Assembly (NCBI GenBank): GCA_030626845.1
Contig: DAOUTG010000020.1
Coordinates: forward strand, 1 to 35,527
From: Methylococcaceae bacterium
GTDB taxonomy: Bacteria; Pseudomonadota; Gammaproteobacteria; Methylococcales; Methylomonadaceae
Length of the DNA: 35,527 nucleotides
Direction: 5' to 3'
The notes under the pieces were generated by a model. That model was not told the DNA's origin. It saw nothing but the letters and a program-made list of their open reading frames with translations, and did no database searches. Of this stretch, positions 7,260-15,228 are shown in pieces. The position numbers and the translations under genes are program-made. The first letter of the stretch is position 1, and each line of letters begins with the position of its first letter.

Positions 7260-8303
7260 ATGAGTAAGCAAATAAAAGCAGTCGCCTTAATTTCTGGGGG
7301 CTTGGATTCAATGCTTGCTGCACAAACAGTGATGCAGCAAGGGGTTCATGTGGAAGGAATTAATTTTTTCACAGGGTTTTGTGTCGAAGGTCATACCCAT
7401 GCTATTCGCAAAAAAGATAAAGCCAAACCTAAACGCAATAATTCTTTATGGGTGGCTGAACAATTAGGGATGAAATTACATATCGTTGATATTATCGAGG
7501 AATATAAAGATGTATTAATTAATCCTAAACATGGCTATGGGGCCAATATGAATCCCTGTTTAGACTGTAAAATTTTTATGGTTAATAAAGCGAAACAATG
7601 GATTCAAGAAAATGACTTTGATTTTATTATTACTGGTGAAGTCATGGGGCAACGCCCAATGTCTCAGCGTAAAGAAACCATGCCTATCGTCGCCAGAGAA
7701 TCGGGCGCGGATGATTTATTATTACGTCCTTTATGTGCGAAGAATTTACCGATAACAAAACCTGAGCGTGAGGGGTGGGTTAATCGTGAGTTACTTCATG
7801 ATTTTAGTGGTCGTTCACGTAAACCACAAATGGCACTCGCGGATGAATTTGGTTTTGAAGATTATGCCCAACCTGCGGGAGGCTGTTGTTTTTTAACCGA
7901 TGAGTCTTACTCTAAAAAATTAGTGGATTTGTGGGAAACACGGGGCGATAAAGATTATGATTTAGATGATGTTATGTTGTTAAAAGTAGGGCGGCATATT
8001 CGTCCTAATCCGCGTTTTAAAATTATGGTTGCCCGTGAAGAGGGTGAAGCACGTTTTATGACAGGTTATAAAAAAACATTCATCAATATGAACTGTAGCA
8101 CGCATCGAGGCCCTTTAGCTTTGCTTGTTGGCGAACCTAATGAAGACGATATTAAGTTAGCGGCACAAATTCTGGCACGTTATGGACAAGGACGTGAGAC
8201 AGAAGATGTGGGGGTGGAAGTACGTTTATTGAATGGTGAAATTCTGCAAATTAATGTCAAACCTCTATTAGCGACTGAAATTCCACAAGCGTGGTTTATA
8301 TGA
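7260..8303 (+). CDS. PP-loop tRNA-thiolase-like protein (MnmA-related)
   Basis: A 347-residue ATP-pyrophosphatase of the class that adenylates tRNA before sulfur transfer. The PP-loop SGGLDS lies at residues 12-17, where MnmA and ThiI have theirs. Two Cys sites could carry persulfide or metal: NPCLDCK (Cys100, Cys103) and GGCCF (Cys209-210). The C-terminal third is unlike MnmA and may be an RNA-binding domain of the NFACT-R type. The next gene, overlapping by ATGA, is TusA, the sulfur-relay donor, which supports a thiolation role. Databases often label such proteins tRNA 2-thiouridylase. The target base is unknown, and it is probably distinct from canonical MnmA. Confidence 0.75.
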   Translation: MSKQIKAVALISGGLDSMLAAQTVMQQGVHVEGINFFTGFCVEGHTHAIRKKDKAKPKRNNSLWVAEQLGMKLHIVDIIEEYKDVLINPKHGYGANMNPCLDCKIFMVNKAKQWIQENDFDFIITGEVMGQRPMSQRKETMPIVARESGADDLLLRPLCAKNLPITKPEREGWVNRELLHDFSGRSRKPQMALADEFGFEDYAQPAGGCCFLTDESYSKKLVDLWETRGDKDYDLDDVMLLKVGRHIRPNPRFKIMVAREEGEARFMTGYKKTFINMNCSTHRGPLALLVGEPNEDDIKLAAQILARYGQGRETEDVGVEVRLLNGEILQINVKPLLATEIPQAWFI

Positions 8304-8527
8304 ATTTACATAAATTAGATGCACGACGTTTATTATGTCCTTTACCCGTAATTCGTACGCAAGATAAAGTTAAACAATTACAAACGGGAGATGAATTGGA
8401 AGTGACTTCAACCGATCCTGGAGTCATGCAAGATATTCCAACTTGGTGCAGAATTAATGGGCATCAAATTTTAGAAACACAACAGCAAAACAACGATTAT
8501 ATTATTCGATTAAAAGTAGGTGAATAA
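8300..8527 (+). CDS. tusA: TusA-like sulfurtransferase
   Basis: A 75-residue sulfur carrier. The family signature LDARRLLCPLPVIRT is present, with Cys13 of the CPxP motif as the persulfide-bearing residue. TusA passes sulfur from a cysteine desulfurase to thiolation enzymes or to molybdenum-cofactor-related steps. The ATG at 8300 is preferred over an in-frame GTG at 8291, because it gives the ATGA overlap with the upstream thiolase-like gene. The stop in turn overlaps the start of the next gene by one base. This tight coupling suggests that TusA supplies sulfur to the upstream PP-loop protein. Confidence 0.85.
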   Translation: MNLHKLDARRLLCPLPVIRTQDKVKQLQTGDELEVTSTDPGVMQDIPTWCRINGHQILETQQQNNDYIIRLKVGE

Positions 8528-9675
8528 TGTCAGAAAAATTTAATGCAGATGAATTAGCAGCCTTAAAATCACAGGTAACTTTTGTTGCGATGTGGGTTAA
8601 TGTTTTTTTAACCCTTATAAAAATTAGCATAGGTATTATTGGACAATCAACTGCATTAATTGCCGATGGGATTCATTCATTTTCAGATTTAGCGAGTGAT
8701 GTCTTAGTTTTAATTGCGATTAAATTAGGTTCAAGAGAAGCCGATTATGAACATCCTTATGGTCATAAACGCTTTGAAACCTTAGCAACCGTTATTTTGG
8801 GATTGGGTTTAGTTTTAATTGCAGGGGGAATTGCTTGGGATGGAGGGCAACGATTATTGCACCCTGAAACGCTTTCAATTCCAAATGTTGATACTTTAGG
8901 TGTTGCCGCTATTTCTATCCTTGCTAATGAATGGCTTTATCACTATACCAAACGCATAGGCATTCTCACGCGTTCTAAATTATTGTTAGCCAATGCGTGG
9001 CATCATCGTAGTGATGCTATTTCTTCTGTTATTGTTCTATTAGGCATCGGTGCGGTATTGCTTGGTTATTCTTTTGCTGATACGGTTGCCGCGATTCTTG
9101 TTGCCTTAATGGTCGGTAAAATTGGACTACAGTTAGTTCTAGAAAGTATTAAAGAATTGGTTGACACTTCATTATCAGAAGAGATGGTTCAAGAGATTCG
9201 CCGTGAAATTAAGATGACGCAAGGTGTACAAGGCATTCACTTATTACGCACTCGGCAAATGGGTGAAGATGCTTATATTGATGCCCATATTGTGGTTGAT
9301 ACCAAAATTAGTGTATCCGAGGGGCATGTCATCGGTGATAGAGTCAGAGAAAATTTAACCCATAAATTTGATGATATTGTTGATGTTTTGGTTCATATTG
9401 ATCCAGAAGATGATGAATTTAGAGATGACTCAGAAAATTTATTATCACGGGAAAAATTAACTAAATTGCTAGCGCAATCATTAGGTGAAGATTTATATGA
9501 ACGGGTAGAAGCGATAAATATTCATTATTTGAATGATAAAATTGAAATAGAAGTTATTATTCCTCAACGGCTGTTACCTGAAACTGAACAAACTAAATAT
9601 ATCAGTCAACAGTGTTATGCACTGGCAAAAAATCATGAAAGTATTGCAAAAATTAATTTATTTTTAAAGGTATAA
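8527..9675 (+). CDS. Cation diffusion facilitator family transporter (Zn/Fe/Cd-type efflux)
   Basis: Inner-membrane proton-coupled divalent metal exporter. Several hydrophobic helices cover roughly residues 14-200. The paired metal-site motifs are ADGIHSFSDLASD in TM2 and HHRSDAISS in TM5, followed by the cytoplasmic ferredoxin-like domain with GVQGIHLLRTRQMG and DAHIVVD. At 382 residues it is about 80 longer than FieF/YiiP. The extra C-terminal part (from about 305) looks like a second small regulatory or metal-sensing domain. It is translationally coupled to tusA by a one-base overlap. The metal transported cannot be read from the sequence. Confidence 0.88.
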   Translation: MSEKFNADELAALKSQVTFVAMWVNVFLTLIKISIGIIGQSTALIADGIHSFSDLASDVLVLIAIKLGSREADYEHPYGHKRFETLATVILGLGLVLIAGGIAWDGGQRLLHPETLSIPNVDTLGVAAISILANEWLYHYTKRIGILTRSKLLLANAWHHRSDAISSVIVLLGIGAVLLGYSFADTVAAILVALMVGKIGLQLVLESIKELVDTSLSEEMVQEIRREIKMTQGVQGIHLLRTRQMGEDAYIDAHIVVDTKISVSEGHVIGDRVRENLTHKFDDIVDVLVHIDPEDDEFRDDSENLLSREKLTKLLAQSLGEDLYERVEAINIHYLNDKIEIEVIIPQRLLPETEQTKYISQQCYALAKNHESIAKINLFLKV

Positions 9676-9679
9676 AAAA

Positions 9680-10894
9680 ATGGCAGTTAATCAACCCCTA
9701 TTTCCAAAAATGAACCCTGTTACAGGTATTTCTCTTGGGACAACTAACGCGGGTATAAAACAAACCGAACGTGATGATTTGCTCGTTATGCAAATGGTTA
9801 AGGGCGGAAGTTGTGCTGCTGTTTTTACTCAAAATGCGTTTTGTGCAGCCCCTATTCATATTGCCAAGTCCCATTTAGATAAAAATCCTCGTTGGTTAGT
9901 GATTAATTCAGGCAATGCGAATGCTGGAACGGGACAACAAGGAATGGATGATGGCTTAAAAACTTGTACGGAAATAGCACGATTAGTTGGCGGGTCATGT
10001 TCACAAGTTTTACCTTTTTCAACAGGGGTTATTGGCGAAAATTTACCGATAAAAAAAATAATCACAGCATTACCCAAAGCTATTGAGTCATTAACTGAAA
10101 CGCATTGGCAAGAAGCGGCCAATGCCATTATGACCACAGATACTTTTGCTAAAGGGGCATCCAAAGTCATTGAAATAAAAGGGGAGAAAATTACTATCAC
10201 GGGTATTTCCAAAGGTGCAGGGATGATACAACCGAATATGGCAACCATGTTAGGCTTTATTGCTACCGATGCTAAAATTTCACAGCCCTTATTACAAAAC
10301 TGCCTATCTCATGCTGCTGAACACTCATTTAATCGTATTACTATTGATGGGGATACTTCAACTAATGATGCCTGTGTTGTCATGGCAAGTGGTTGTTCTA
10401 AGGTCGCTGAAATCACAGTGGAGAGTGAAAGTTATTCCATTTTTTCAAAAGCAATAGAAGATATTTGCAAAACATTAGCTGAGGCAATTGTTAGAGATGG
10501 GGAAGGGGCAACTAAATTTATTCGTATCCATGTTGAACAAGCATTAAACCAAAATGAGGCGATGATTGTTGGTAAAACGATAGCGCATTCTCCGTTGGTT
10601 AAAACGGCTTTTTTTGCCAGTGATCCTAATTGGGGAAGGATTCTTGCGGCTATTGGTCGAGCTGAGATTAAAAATCTTAATGTGGAAAAAATTGAAATTT
10701 ATTTAGATAATATTTGTATTGTTGAAAATGGTTGTCGCGCGGAAAGTTATACTGAATTAGCAGGTCAAGCGGTGATGAATAAAGAAGAAATTACGATGAT
10801 CGTTAAATTAGGTCGGGGAAAAGTTAAAGAAGAAATATTAACGTGTGATTTTTCGTATGATTATGTAAAAATTAATGCAGAATACAGAACCTAA
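9680..10894 (+). CDS. argJ: Bifunctional ornithine acetyltransferase / N-acetylglutamate synthase ArgJ
   Basis: Moves the acetyl group from N-acetylornithine to glutamate in arginine synthesis, and in bifunctional forms also uses acetyl-CoA. The 404-residue length is standard. The proenzyme cleaves itself before the nucleophilic Thr in KGAGMIQPNMATMLGF, here Thr189. Other family blocks are NSGNANAGTG near the N-terminus, TDTFAKGA before the cleavage site and SDPNWGRILAAIGRA in the beta chain. It starts 4 bp after the metal transporter and ends a tightly packed four-gene run that otherwise concerns sulfur and metals, so functional linkage to those genes is doubtful. Confidence 0.95.
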   Translation: MAVNQPLFPKMNPVTGISLGTTNAGIKQTERDDLLVMQMVKGGSCAAVFTQNAFCAAPIHIAKSHLDKNPRWLVINSGNANAGTGQQGMDDGLKTCTEIARLVGGSCSQVLPFSTGVIGENLPIKKIITALPKAIESLTETHWQEAANAIMTTDTFAKGASKVIEIKGEKITITGISKGAGMIQPNMATMLGFIATDAKISQPLLQNCLSHAAEHSFNRITIDGDTSTNDACVVMASGCSKVAEITVESESYSIFSKAIEDICKTLAEAIVRDGEGATKFIRIHVEQALNQNEAMIVGKTIAHSPLVKTAFFASDPNWGRILAAIGRAEIKNLNVEKIEIYLDNICIVENGCRAESYTELAGQAVMNKEEITMIVKLGRGKVKEEILTCDFSYDYVKINAEYRT

Positions 10895-10905
10895 TAGGAA
10901 AAATT

Positions 10906-11721
10906 ATGAAACGCGTTGCTTCATTACGATATGGTGTAATATTTAAAAAAGCCTTTGTACAAGTCGATATATTTAAAGCCTTTGTTAAAGCTGTTTTAGA
11001 TATTGATTTAGAAATAGATAAAGTTGAAACTGAAAAATCTTTTAGACCTGCTGTAGGTTATGTTGATTCTCGCTTTGATTTATTTGCACAAGATAAAAAA
11101 AATCGTATCATCGTTGATATTCAACATTGGCAATCAGATAGCCATTATGATCGTTTTTTGCATTATCATTGTGCTGCTATGTTAGAACAAATTCCTAGAG
11201 GTCATAATACTTATTGTCCAGAATTAAAAGTTTTTACCATTGTTGTATTAACCACCGCAGATAAACATAATAAAGATGTATTAACCATTGATTTTGATCC
11301 CAAAGATTTACAAGGCAATGGGGTTAACGAAATTCCACATAAAGTGATTTATTTATGCCCCAAATGTGTTAATGAAAATACCCCTATGAAATATAGGGAA
11401 TGGATGGAAGCTATTAATGACAGTTTAGATGAGCAGGTTGATGAAACGCATTATCATAATGCAATGATTCAAAAAATATTTAATGCGATTGAAGAAGACG
11501 GACTAACGCCTAGAGATCGTTATGAAATGATTGAGGAAAATGAGAAACATGCGTTTGAAAAAAAATTCAAAGAAGCAGGTTTAATGGCTGGTTTGAAAGA
11601 AGGACATCTAAAAGAAAAACAAAACATTGCTAAAAACTTACTCGCAGCGAATATAGCGATTGAAGTTATTATGCAAACAACAGGATTGACACTTTTTGAG
11701 ATTGAAAAATTAGATAATTGA
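10906..11721 (+). CDS. Rpn family / PD-(D/E)XK nuclease-type putative transposase
   Basis: A 271-residue protein of the large Rpn/PDDEXK-transposase-like family, found in many copies in methanotrophs and cyanobacteria. The N-terminus RYGVIFKKAF resembles the usual D..FK..F opening. The nuclease core is DSRFDLFAQDKKNRIIVDIQ, with Asp and a D-x-Q in place of E-x-K/Q. The C-terminus is a charged helix (EEDGLTPRDRYEMIEENEKHA) followed by AGLMAGLKEGHLKEKQN repeats typical of the family. E. coli Rpn proteins promote RecA-independent recombination. No inverted repeats were found at the ends. It starts 11 bp after argJ and is followed by a hairpin terminator. Confidence 0.8.
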   Translation: MKRVASLRYGVIFKKAFVQVDIFKAFVKAVLDIDLEIDKVETEKSFRPAVGYVDSRFDLFAQDKKNRIIVDIQHWQSDSHYDRFLHYHCAAMLEQIPRGHNTYCPELKVFTIVVLTTADKHNKDVLTIDFDPKDLQGNGVNEIPHKVIYLCPKCVNENTPMKYREWMEAINDSLDEQVDETHYHNAMIQKIFNAIEEDGLTPRDRYEMIEENEKHAFEKKFKEAGLMAGLKEGHLKEKQNIAKNLLAANIAIEVIMQTTGLTLFEIEKLDN

Positions 11722-11733
11722 ATGTTAGACAAT

Positions 11734-11765
11734 GGAGTGAAAATAAGTTTTTTCACTCTCTTTAA
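11734..11765 (+). terminator. Terminator between the Rpn-like gene and the sigma-54 activator
   Basis: GAGTGAAAA and TTTTCACTC form a stem a few bases after the Rpn stop codon, with a T-rich stretch (CTCTTTAATTT) behind it. Its position argues that translation of the activator starts downstream, at 11809, not at 11722. Confidence 0.65.
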
Positions 11766-11808
11766 TTTGTATAAATCACTTAAGAACAGTGATATTAGCC
11801 ATAACTCT

Positions 11809-13242
11809 ATGAATAACCCAGAACAAATTTTACGCCGCTATGAACTCATTTTAACCTCCGTAGGGGAGGGGATTTATGGTTTAAATAGTGAGGGTCAAGG
11901 CACGTTTGTTAATCCTGCGGCGATTACAATGACGGGGTGGACGAAAGCGGATGTCATTGGTCAACCCATGCATGAAAAACATCACCACACTAAAGCCAAT
12001 GGCGAACATTATTCTCAGTATGAATGCCCTATTTATGCGGCTTTAAAGGATGGAGAGGTTCATCATATTACCGATGAAATTTTTTGGCGCAAGGATGGCA
12101 GTCATTTTCCTGTGCATTATACCAGTACCCCGATTTTGGAAGATGGCAATATTATTGGTGCAGTAGTCGTTTTTCAGGATGTTAGTGAATTAAAGCAAAC
12201 CGAGCTGAAACTTAAACATTCGTTGTCTAAAATTAAACAACTCAAAAATCGTTTGCAAGCGGAAAACATTTATTTACAGGAAGAAATTAATCTTAATCAT
12301 CAGTTTGAAGACATTTTAGGACAAAGCCAACCGTTAAAAGCCGTCTTACATCAACTTGAACAGGTTGCCCCGACTGAAACGACGGTATTAATTCAAGGGG
12401 AAACAGGAACGGGTAAGGAATTAATTGCACGAGCGTTACATAACCTTAGTCAGCGTAAACACCGAACTTTGGTTAAAATTAATTGTGCCGCTTTGCCCCG
12501 TAATTTGATTGAAAGTGAATTATTTGGACATGAAAAAGGCAGTTTTACGGGGGCGATGGCACGACGAATTGGGCGTTTTGAATTAGCCGATGAGGGAACG
12601 ATCTTTTTGGATGAAATCGGGGAATTGCCCTTAGAATTGCAAGCAAAGTTGTTACGTGTTTTACAAGAAGGTGAAATTGAACGCTTAGGGGATTCTAAAA
12701 CCATTAAGATTAATGTTAGGGTGATTGCTGCGACGCATCGTGATTTAAAAGCAATGGTCAGTCAAGGAAGTTTTAGAGAAGATTTGTTTTATCGCTTGAG
12801 TGTTTTTCCATTAACTTTACCGCCATTACGTGTTCGTAAAAACGATATTGCGTTACTGGCACAATATTTTGTGAATAAGTATGCGCGTAAAATGAATAAG
12901 TCAATTGACATTATTCCTCAAGCCGTCATGACTCAGTTACGTGATTATTCATGGCTTGGCAATGTCCGTGAATTGGAAAATGTGATTGAACGAGCAGTGA
13001 TTTTATCGCCTGACAATCACTTGCAATTGCCTGAGTTATTGGTAATAAAGTCTAGCAAAATAGATAATAATCTCTTGTCTTTAAGTGCTATGGAAACAGC
13101 GCATATTATTAAGGTGTTAGAACAAACCCGTTGGCAAATTTCAGGTGAACAGGGTGCTGCGGCTATCTTAGAAATGCACCCCAATACCTTACGTTCACGT
13201 ATGAATAAATTAGGCATTCGCCGCTCCTCTTTATCAAATTAA
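11809..13242 (+). CDS. Sigma-54-dependent transcriptional activator with PAS sensor domain
   Basis: Enhancer-binding protein of 477 residues that drives sigma-54 promoters. Domains in order: a PAS domain (about 10-130; [33 protein letters not shown]), a coiled coil (about 140-170), the AAA+ domain with Walker A GETGTGKE (197-204), the sigma-54 contact loop as GSFTGA (244-249, Ser instead of the common Ala), Walker [13 protein letters not shown], and a Fis-type helix-turn-helix at the end ([20 protein letters not shown]). The ATG at 11809 begins the conserved part; an upstream in-frame start at 11722 would span a terminator. There is no receiver domain, so sensing is probably cytoplasmic through PAS. 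A sigma-54 promoter lies just downstream. Confidence 0.9.
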   Translation: MNNPEQILRRYELILTSVGEGIYGLNSEGQGTFVNPAAITMTGWTKADVIGQPMHEKHHHTKANGEHYSQYECPIYAALKDGEVHHITDEIFWRKDGSHFPVHYTSTPILEDGNIIGAVVVFQDVSELKQTELKLKHSLSKIKQLKNRLQAENIYLQEEINLNHQFEDILGQSQPLKAVLHQLEQVAPTETTVLIQGETGTGKELIARALHNLSQRKHRTLVKINCAALPRNLIESELFGHEKGSFTGAMARRIGRFELADEGTIFLDEIGELPLELQAKLLRVLQEGEIERLGDSKTIKINVRVIAATHRDLKAMVSQGSFREDLFYRLSVFPLTLPPLRVRKNDIALLAQYFVNKYARKMNKSIDIIPQAVMTQLRDYSWLGNVRELENVIERAVILSPDNHLQLPELLVIKSSKIDNNLLSLSAMETAHIIKVLEQTRWQISGEQGAAAILEMHPNTLRSRMNKLGIRRSSLSN

Positions 13243-13272
13243 CGAAATATCATATATTCATGATATTTCGTT
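13241..13272. promoter_or_regulatory. Perfect inverted repeat, candidate activator binding site (UAS)
   Basis: AACGAAATATCA (13241-13252) and its exact complement (13261-13272) flank an 8-bp spacer, beginning at the stop codon of the activator. It sits about 86-117 bp upstream of the -24 element, which is where sigma-54 activators bind. No T-run follows, so it is a poor terminator. Binding by the neighbouring activator is inferred. Confidence 0.55.
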
Positions 13273-13357
13273 ACTTCAATTTAAGTTTTTTGCTATTATT
13301 TTTCTTGGTTAGTTTATAACCTATTGTTTTATTGGAAATTAATTAAAATTTTAATTC

Positions 13358-13373
13358 TAGCACGACTTCTGCA
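13358..13373 (+). promoter_or_regulatory. Sigma-54 (-24/-12) promoter
   Basis: TAGCACGACTTCTGCA matches the sigma-54 consensus TGGCACG-N4-TTGCA in length and in all but two positions. Transcription would start near 13384, about 27 bp before the ATG of the DUF1348 gene at 13411. A GAGGAG ribosome site lies in between. Confidence 0.7.
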
Positions 13374-13410
13374 GTATCTATTCTGTCATTAGATCACTGA
13401 GGAGTAAAAC

Positions 13411-13860
13411 ATGTCAGAATTGAATCAACATAGCTCTAATCATAGCAATAGACCGCCACATCCTCCTTTTTCGATCGCCACTGCCACAGAGAAAGTTCAA
13501 TTAGCTGAAAATGCGTGGAATAGCAAAGACCCTGTAAAAGTAGCTAGTGCTTATACGATAGATTGCCAATGGCGCAATCGTGCTGAAGTTTTTTCAGGTC
13601 GAGAAAAAATTATCGAATTTTTAACCCGCAAATGGGCGAAGGAACTCGATTACCATTTAAAAAAGCAATTATGGTGTTTTGCTGACGATCGCATCGCGGT
13701 TACGTTTCGTTATGAATGGCATGATGATTCGGGGCAATGGTTTTGCGCTTATGGTAATGAATTATGGGCATTTGCCGAGAATGGTTTAATGCAACGCCGT
13801 ATTGCCAGTATTAATGATAAACCAATCCGTTCATCAGAACGTGAATTTTTTAAGCCTTAG
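13411..13860 (+). CDS. DUF1348 / SnoaL-like (NTF2 fold) protein
   Basis: A 149-residue protein of the NTF2-like superfamily, DUF1348 type. Typical blocks are [38 protein letters not shown], then [36 protein letters not shown] and [21 protein letters not shown] near the end. No catalytic function is established for the family. The N-terminus has a His/Pro-rich stretch (residues 6-20) outside the domain. The gene sits directly behind a sigma-54 promoter and ahead of a glutathione S-transferase gene. The set looks like a stress or detoxification unit controlled by the adjacent activator. Confidence 0.85.
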   Translation: MSELNQHSSNHSNRPPHPPFSIATATEKVQLAENAWNSKDPVKVASAYTIDCQWRNRAEVFSGREKIIEFLTRKWAKELDYHLKKQLWCFADDRIAVTFRYEWHDDSGQWFCAYGNELWAFAENGLMQRRIASINDKPIRSSEREFFKP

Positions 13861-13921
13861 AACAATGAAATGGCTACTATAAAAGTTTTAACTCACTTCA
13901 TATCACTATTTAGGATTTATT

Positions 13922-14545
13922 ATGTCTAATTTAAAATTATATCGTCACCCTTTATCAGGTCATGCACATCGTGCGGAATTATTGTTATCAATTTTAGGAT
14001 TAAATGCTGACATCATTGATGTTGATTTAATGCAAGGAGAGCATAAGCAAGCGGAATTTTTGAAAAAGAATCGTTTTGGACAAGTGCCTGTTTTAGAAGA
14101 TGGCGAGGTCACTATTGCTGATTCTAATGCCATCTTGGTTTATTTAGCCAGCAAATATGATAAACACCATACTTGGTTACCACTTGAACCTGTAGCAGCC
14201 GCTGAAGTACAACGATTTTTATCGGTTGCGGCGGGGGCAGTTGCCTCAGGGCCTGCAACAGCACGGTTAATTAATCTATTTGGTGCAAAACTGGATAAAG
14301 ACAAAGCCATTGCAACCGCGCATAGTATTTTAGATTTATTGAATCAGCATTTACACAGGCGTGACTGGTTAGCAGGTAATCAAGCCACGATTGCTGATTT
14401 ATCAAATTATGCTTATATTGCTCATGCACCTGAGGGGGATGTTTCTTTAGACAACTATCCTAATGTTAAAGCATGGTTACAACGTATTGAAGCGTTACCT
14501 AATTTCATCCCTATGCAATCGTCTGTTGTGGGATTAGCGGCATAA
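13922..14545 (+). CDS. Glutathione S-transferase family protein
   Basis: A 207-residue two-domain GST. The N-terminal thioredoxin-like domain shows LYRHPLSGHAHRAELLLSIL, with Ser/His near the catalytic position, and the glutathione-binding segment GQVPVLEDGEVTIADSNAIL (about 54-73). The C-terminal helical domain has DWLAGNQATIADLSNYAYI, with the conserved N-capping Asp, and NVKAWLQRIEALPNF. It probably conjugates or reduces electrophiles in the cytoplasm, but the substrate is unknown. It follows the DUF1348 gene by 61 bp with no terminator between, so it likely shares the sigma-54 promoter. A hairpin terminator follows. Confidence 0.9.
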   Translation: MSNLKLYRHPLSGHAHRAELLLSILGLNADIIDVDLMQGEHKQAEFLKKNRFGQVPVLEDGEVTIADSNAILVYLASKYDKHHTWLPLEPVAAAEVQRFLSVAAGAVASGPATARLINLFGAKLDKDKAIATAHSILDLLNQHLHRRDWLAGNQATIADLSNYAYIAHAPEGDVSLDNYPNVKAWLQRIEALPNFIPMQSSVVGLAA

Positions 14546-14549
14546 GGTA

Positions 14550-14588
14550 AGACGTAACCCAACAGATTTATTATTTTGTTGGGTTTTA
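14550..14588 (+). terminator. Terminator after the GST gene
   Basis: AACCCAACA and its complement TGTTGGGTT form a stem around an AT-rich loop, with TTTTAAT following. It closes the sigma-54-driven DUF1348-GST unit before the toxin-antitoxin pair. Confidence 0.7.
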
Positions 14589-14617
14589 ATATCTGCTGAC
14601 ACGCTACTGATAAATGA

Positions 14618-14646
14618 TTGCTCTAAAAAAAACTTTTTAATATAAT
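14618..14646 (+). promoter_or_regulatory. Sigma-70-type promoter of the toxin-antitoxin operon
   Basis: TTGCTC (14618-14623) and TATAAT (14641-14646) are separated by exactly 17 bp. Transcription would start near 14653, just in front of the antitoxin gene at 14680. Confidence 0.7.
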
Positions 14647-14655
14647 TGTGTTTCA

Positions 14656-14668
14656 TTTGTAATACAAA
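14656..14668. promoter_or_regulatory. Candidate antitoxin operator palindrome
   Basis: TTTGTAATACAAA is a 13-bp palindrome over the predicted transcription start of the toxin-antitoxin operon. This is where RelB/DinJ-type antitoxins usually bind to repress their own synthesis. Inferred from position and symmetry. Confidence 0.45.
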
Positions 14669-14679
14669 AAGAGATTAAC

Positions 14680-14934
14680 ATGAAAACAGCCATTATTAAT
14701 GCGCGAATTAAGCCTGAGTTAAAGACAGATGTGGATAAAATACTTTCTCAATTAGGTATTACCACGACACAGGCGATTACGATGTTTTTTGAGCAAATAA
14801 AAATAAATAGAGGTATTCCTTTTGAGTTAAAAATCCCTAATGATGAAACTATTCAGGCAATGGAAGATATACATGCTAATCAAGATCTAGAAACAATAAG
14901 CATTGAGCAACTCAAAGAAAATTTAGTTCAATGA
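14680..14934 (+). CDS. RelB/DinJ family antitoxin
   Basis: Antitoxin of 84 residues. The N-terminal ribbon-helix-helix pattern INARIKPELKTDVDKILSQL followed by GITTTQAITMFFEQIKIN and GIPFELKIPN is typical of DinJ/RelB proteins. They bind operator DNA with this domain and wrap the toxin with the C-terminal tail (here about 58-84). The stop overlaps the toxin start as ATGA, the classic coupling in these modules. The pair has its own promoter and sits as an insert in a group of detoxification-like genes. Confidence 0.9.
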   Translation: MKTAIINARIKPELKTDVDKILSQLGITTTQAITMFFEQIKINRGIPFELKIPNDETIQAMEDIHANQDLETISIEQLKENLVQ

Positions 14935-15197
14935 TATTAATTCAGACTAAAGCGTTTGCACGGGATCATAAAAAATTAAAAATGAGTGATAAGCATTTTA
15001 CTAAATTTATTGAAATTCTTTATTGTTTGTCCCAAGCAAAACCATTACCTGTAGAAGCTAAAGACCATGCCTTAACAGCGGAATGGGTAGATTTTAGAGA
15101 ATGTCATATTAGCGGTGATTTATTACTTATTTATCAAGTGGAAGGTGAGACGATAAAACTCGCTAGAATGGGTAGTCATAACCAATTATTTAAATAG
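14931..15197 (+). CDS. RelE/YafQ family toxin (mRNA interferase)
   Basis: Toxin of 88 residues, partner of the RelB/DinJ-type antitoxin. YafQ-like proteins cut mRNA on the ribosome. Family features are AFARDHKKLKM at the N-terminus, PLPVEAKDHAL, WVDFRECHISGDLLLIYQVE, and the C-terminal LARMGSHNQLFK, where the His is near the catalytic site of YafQ. The length is full and nothing suggests inactivation. The next ORF begins 31 bp later with no terminator seen, so some read-through into it is possible. Confidence 0.88.
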   Translation: MILIQTKAFARDHKKLKMSDKHFTKFIEILYCLSQAKPLPVEAKDHALTAEWVDFRECHISGDLLLIYQVEGETIKLARMGSHNQLFK

Positions 15198-15228
15198 CGA
15201 ATATATTTGTGGCAATGAGGTCATCTTA

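Noticed and set aside
11722-11808. Earlier start for the sigma-54 activator
   Set aside because: The 29 extra residues would cross a hairpin terminator and are not part of the PAS domain; ATG at 11809 fits better.
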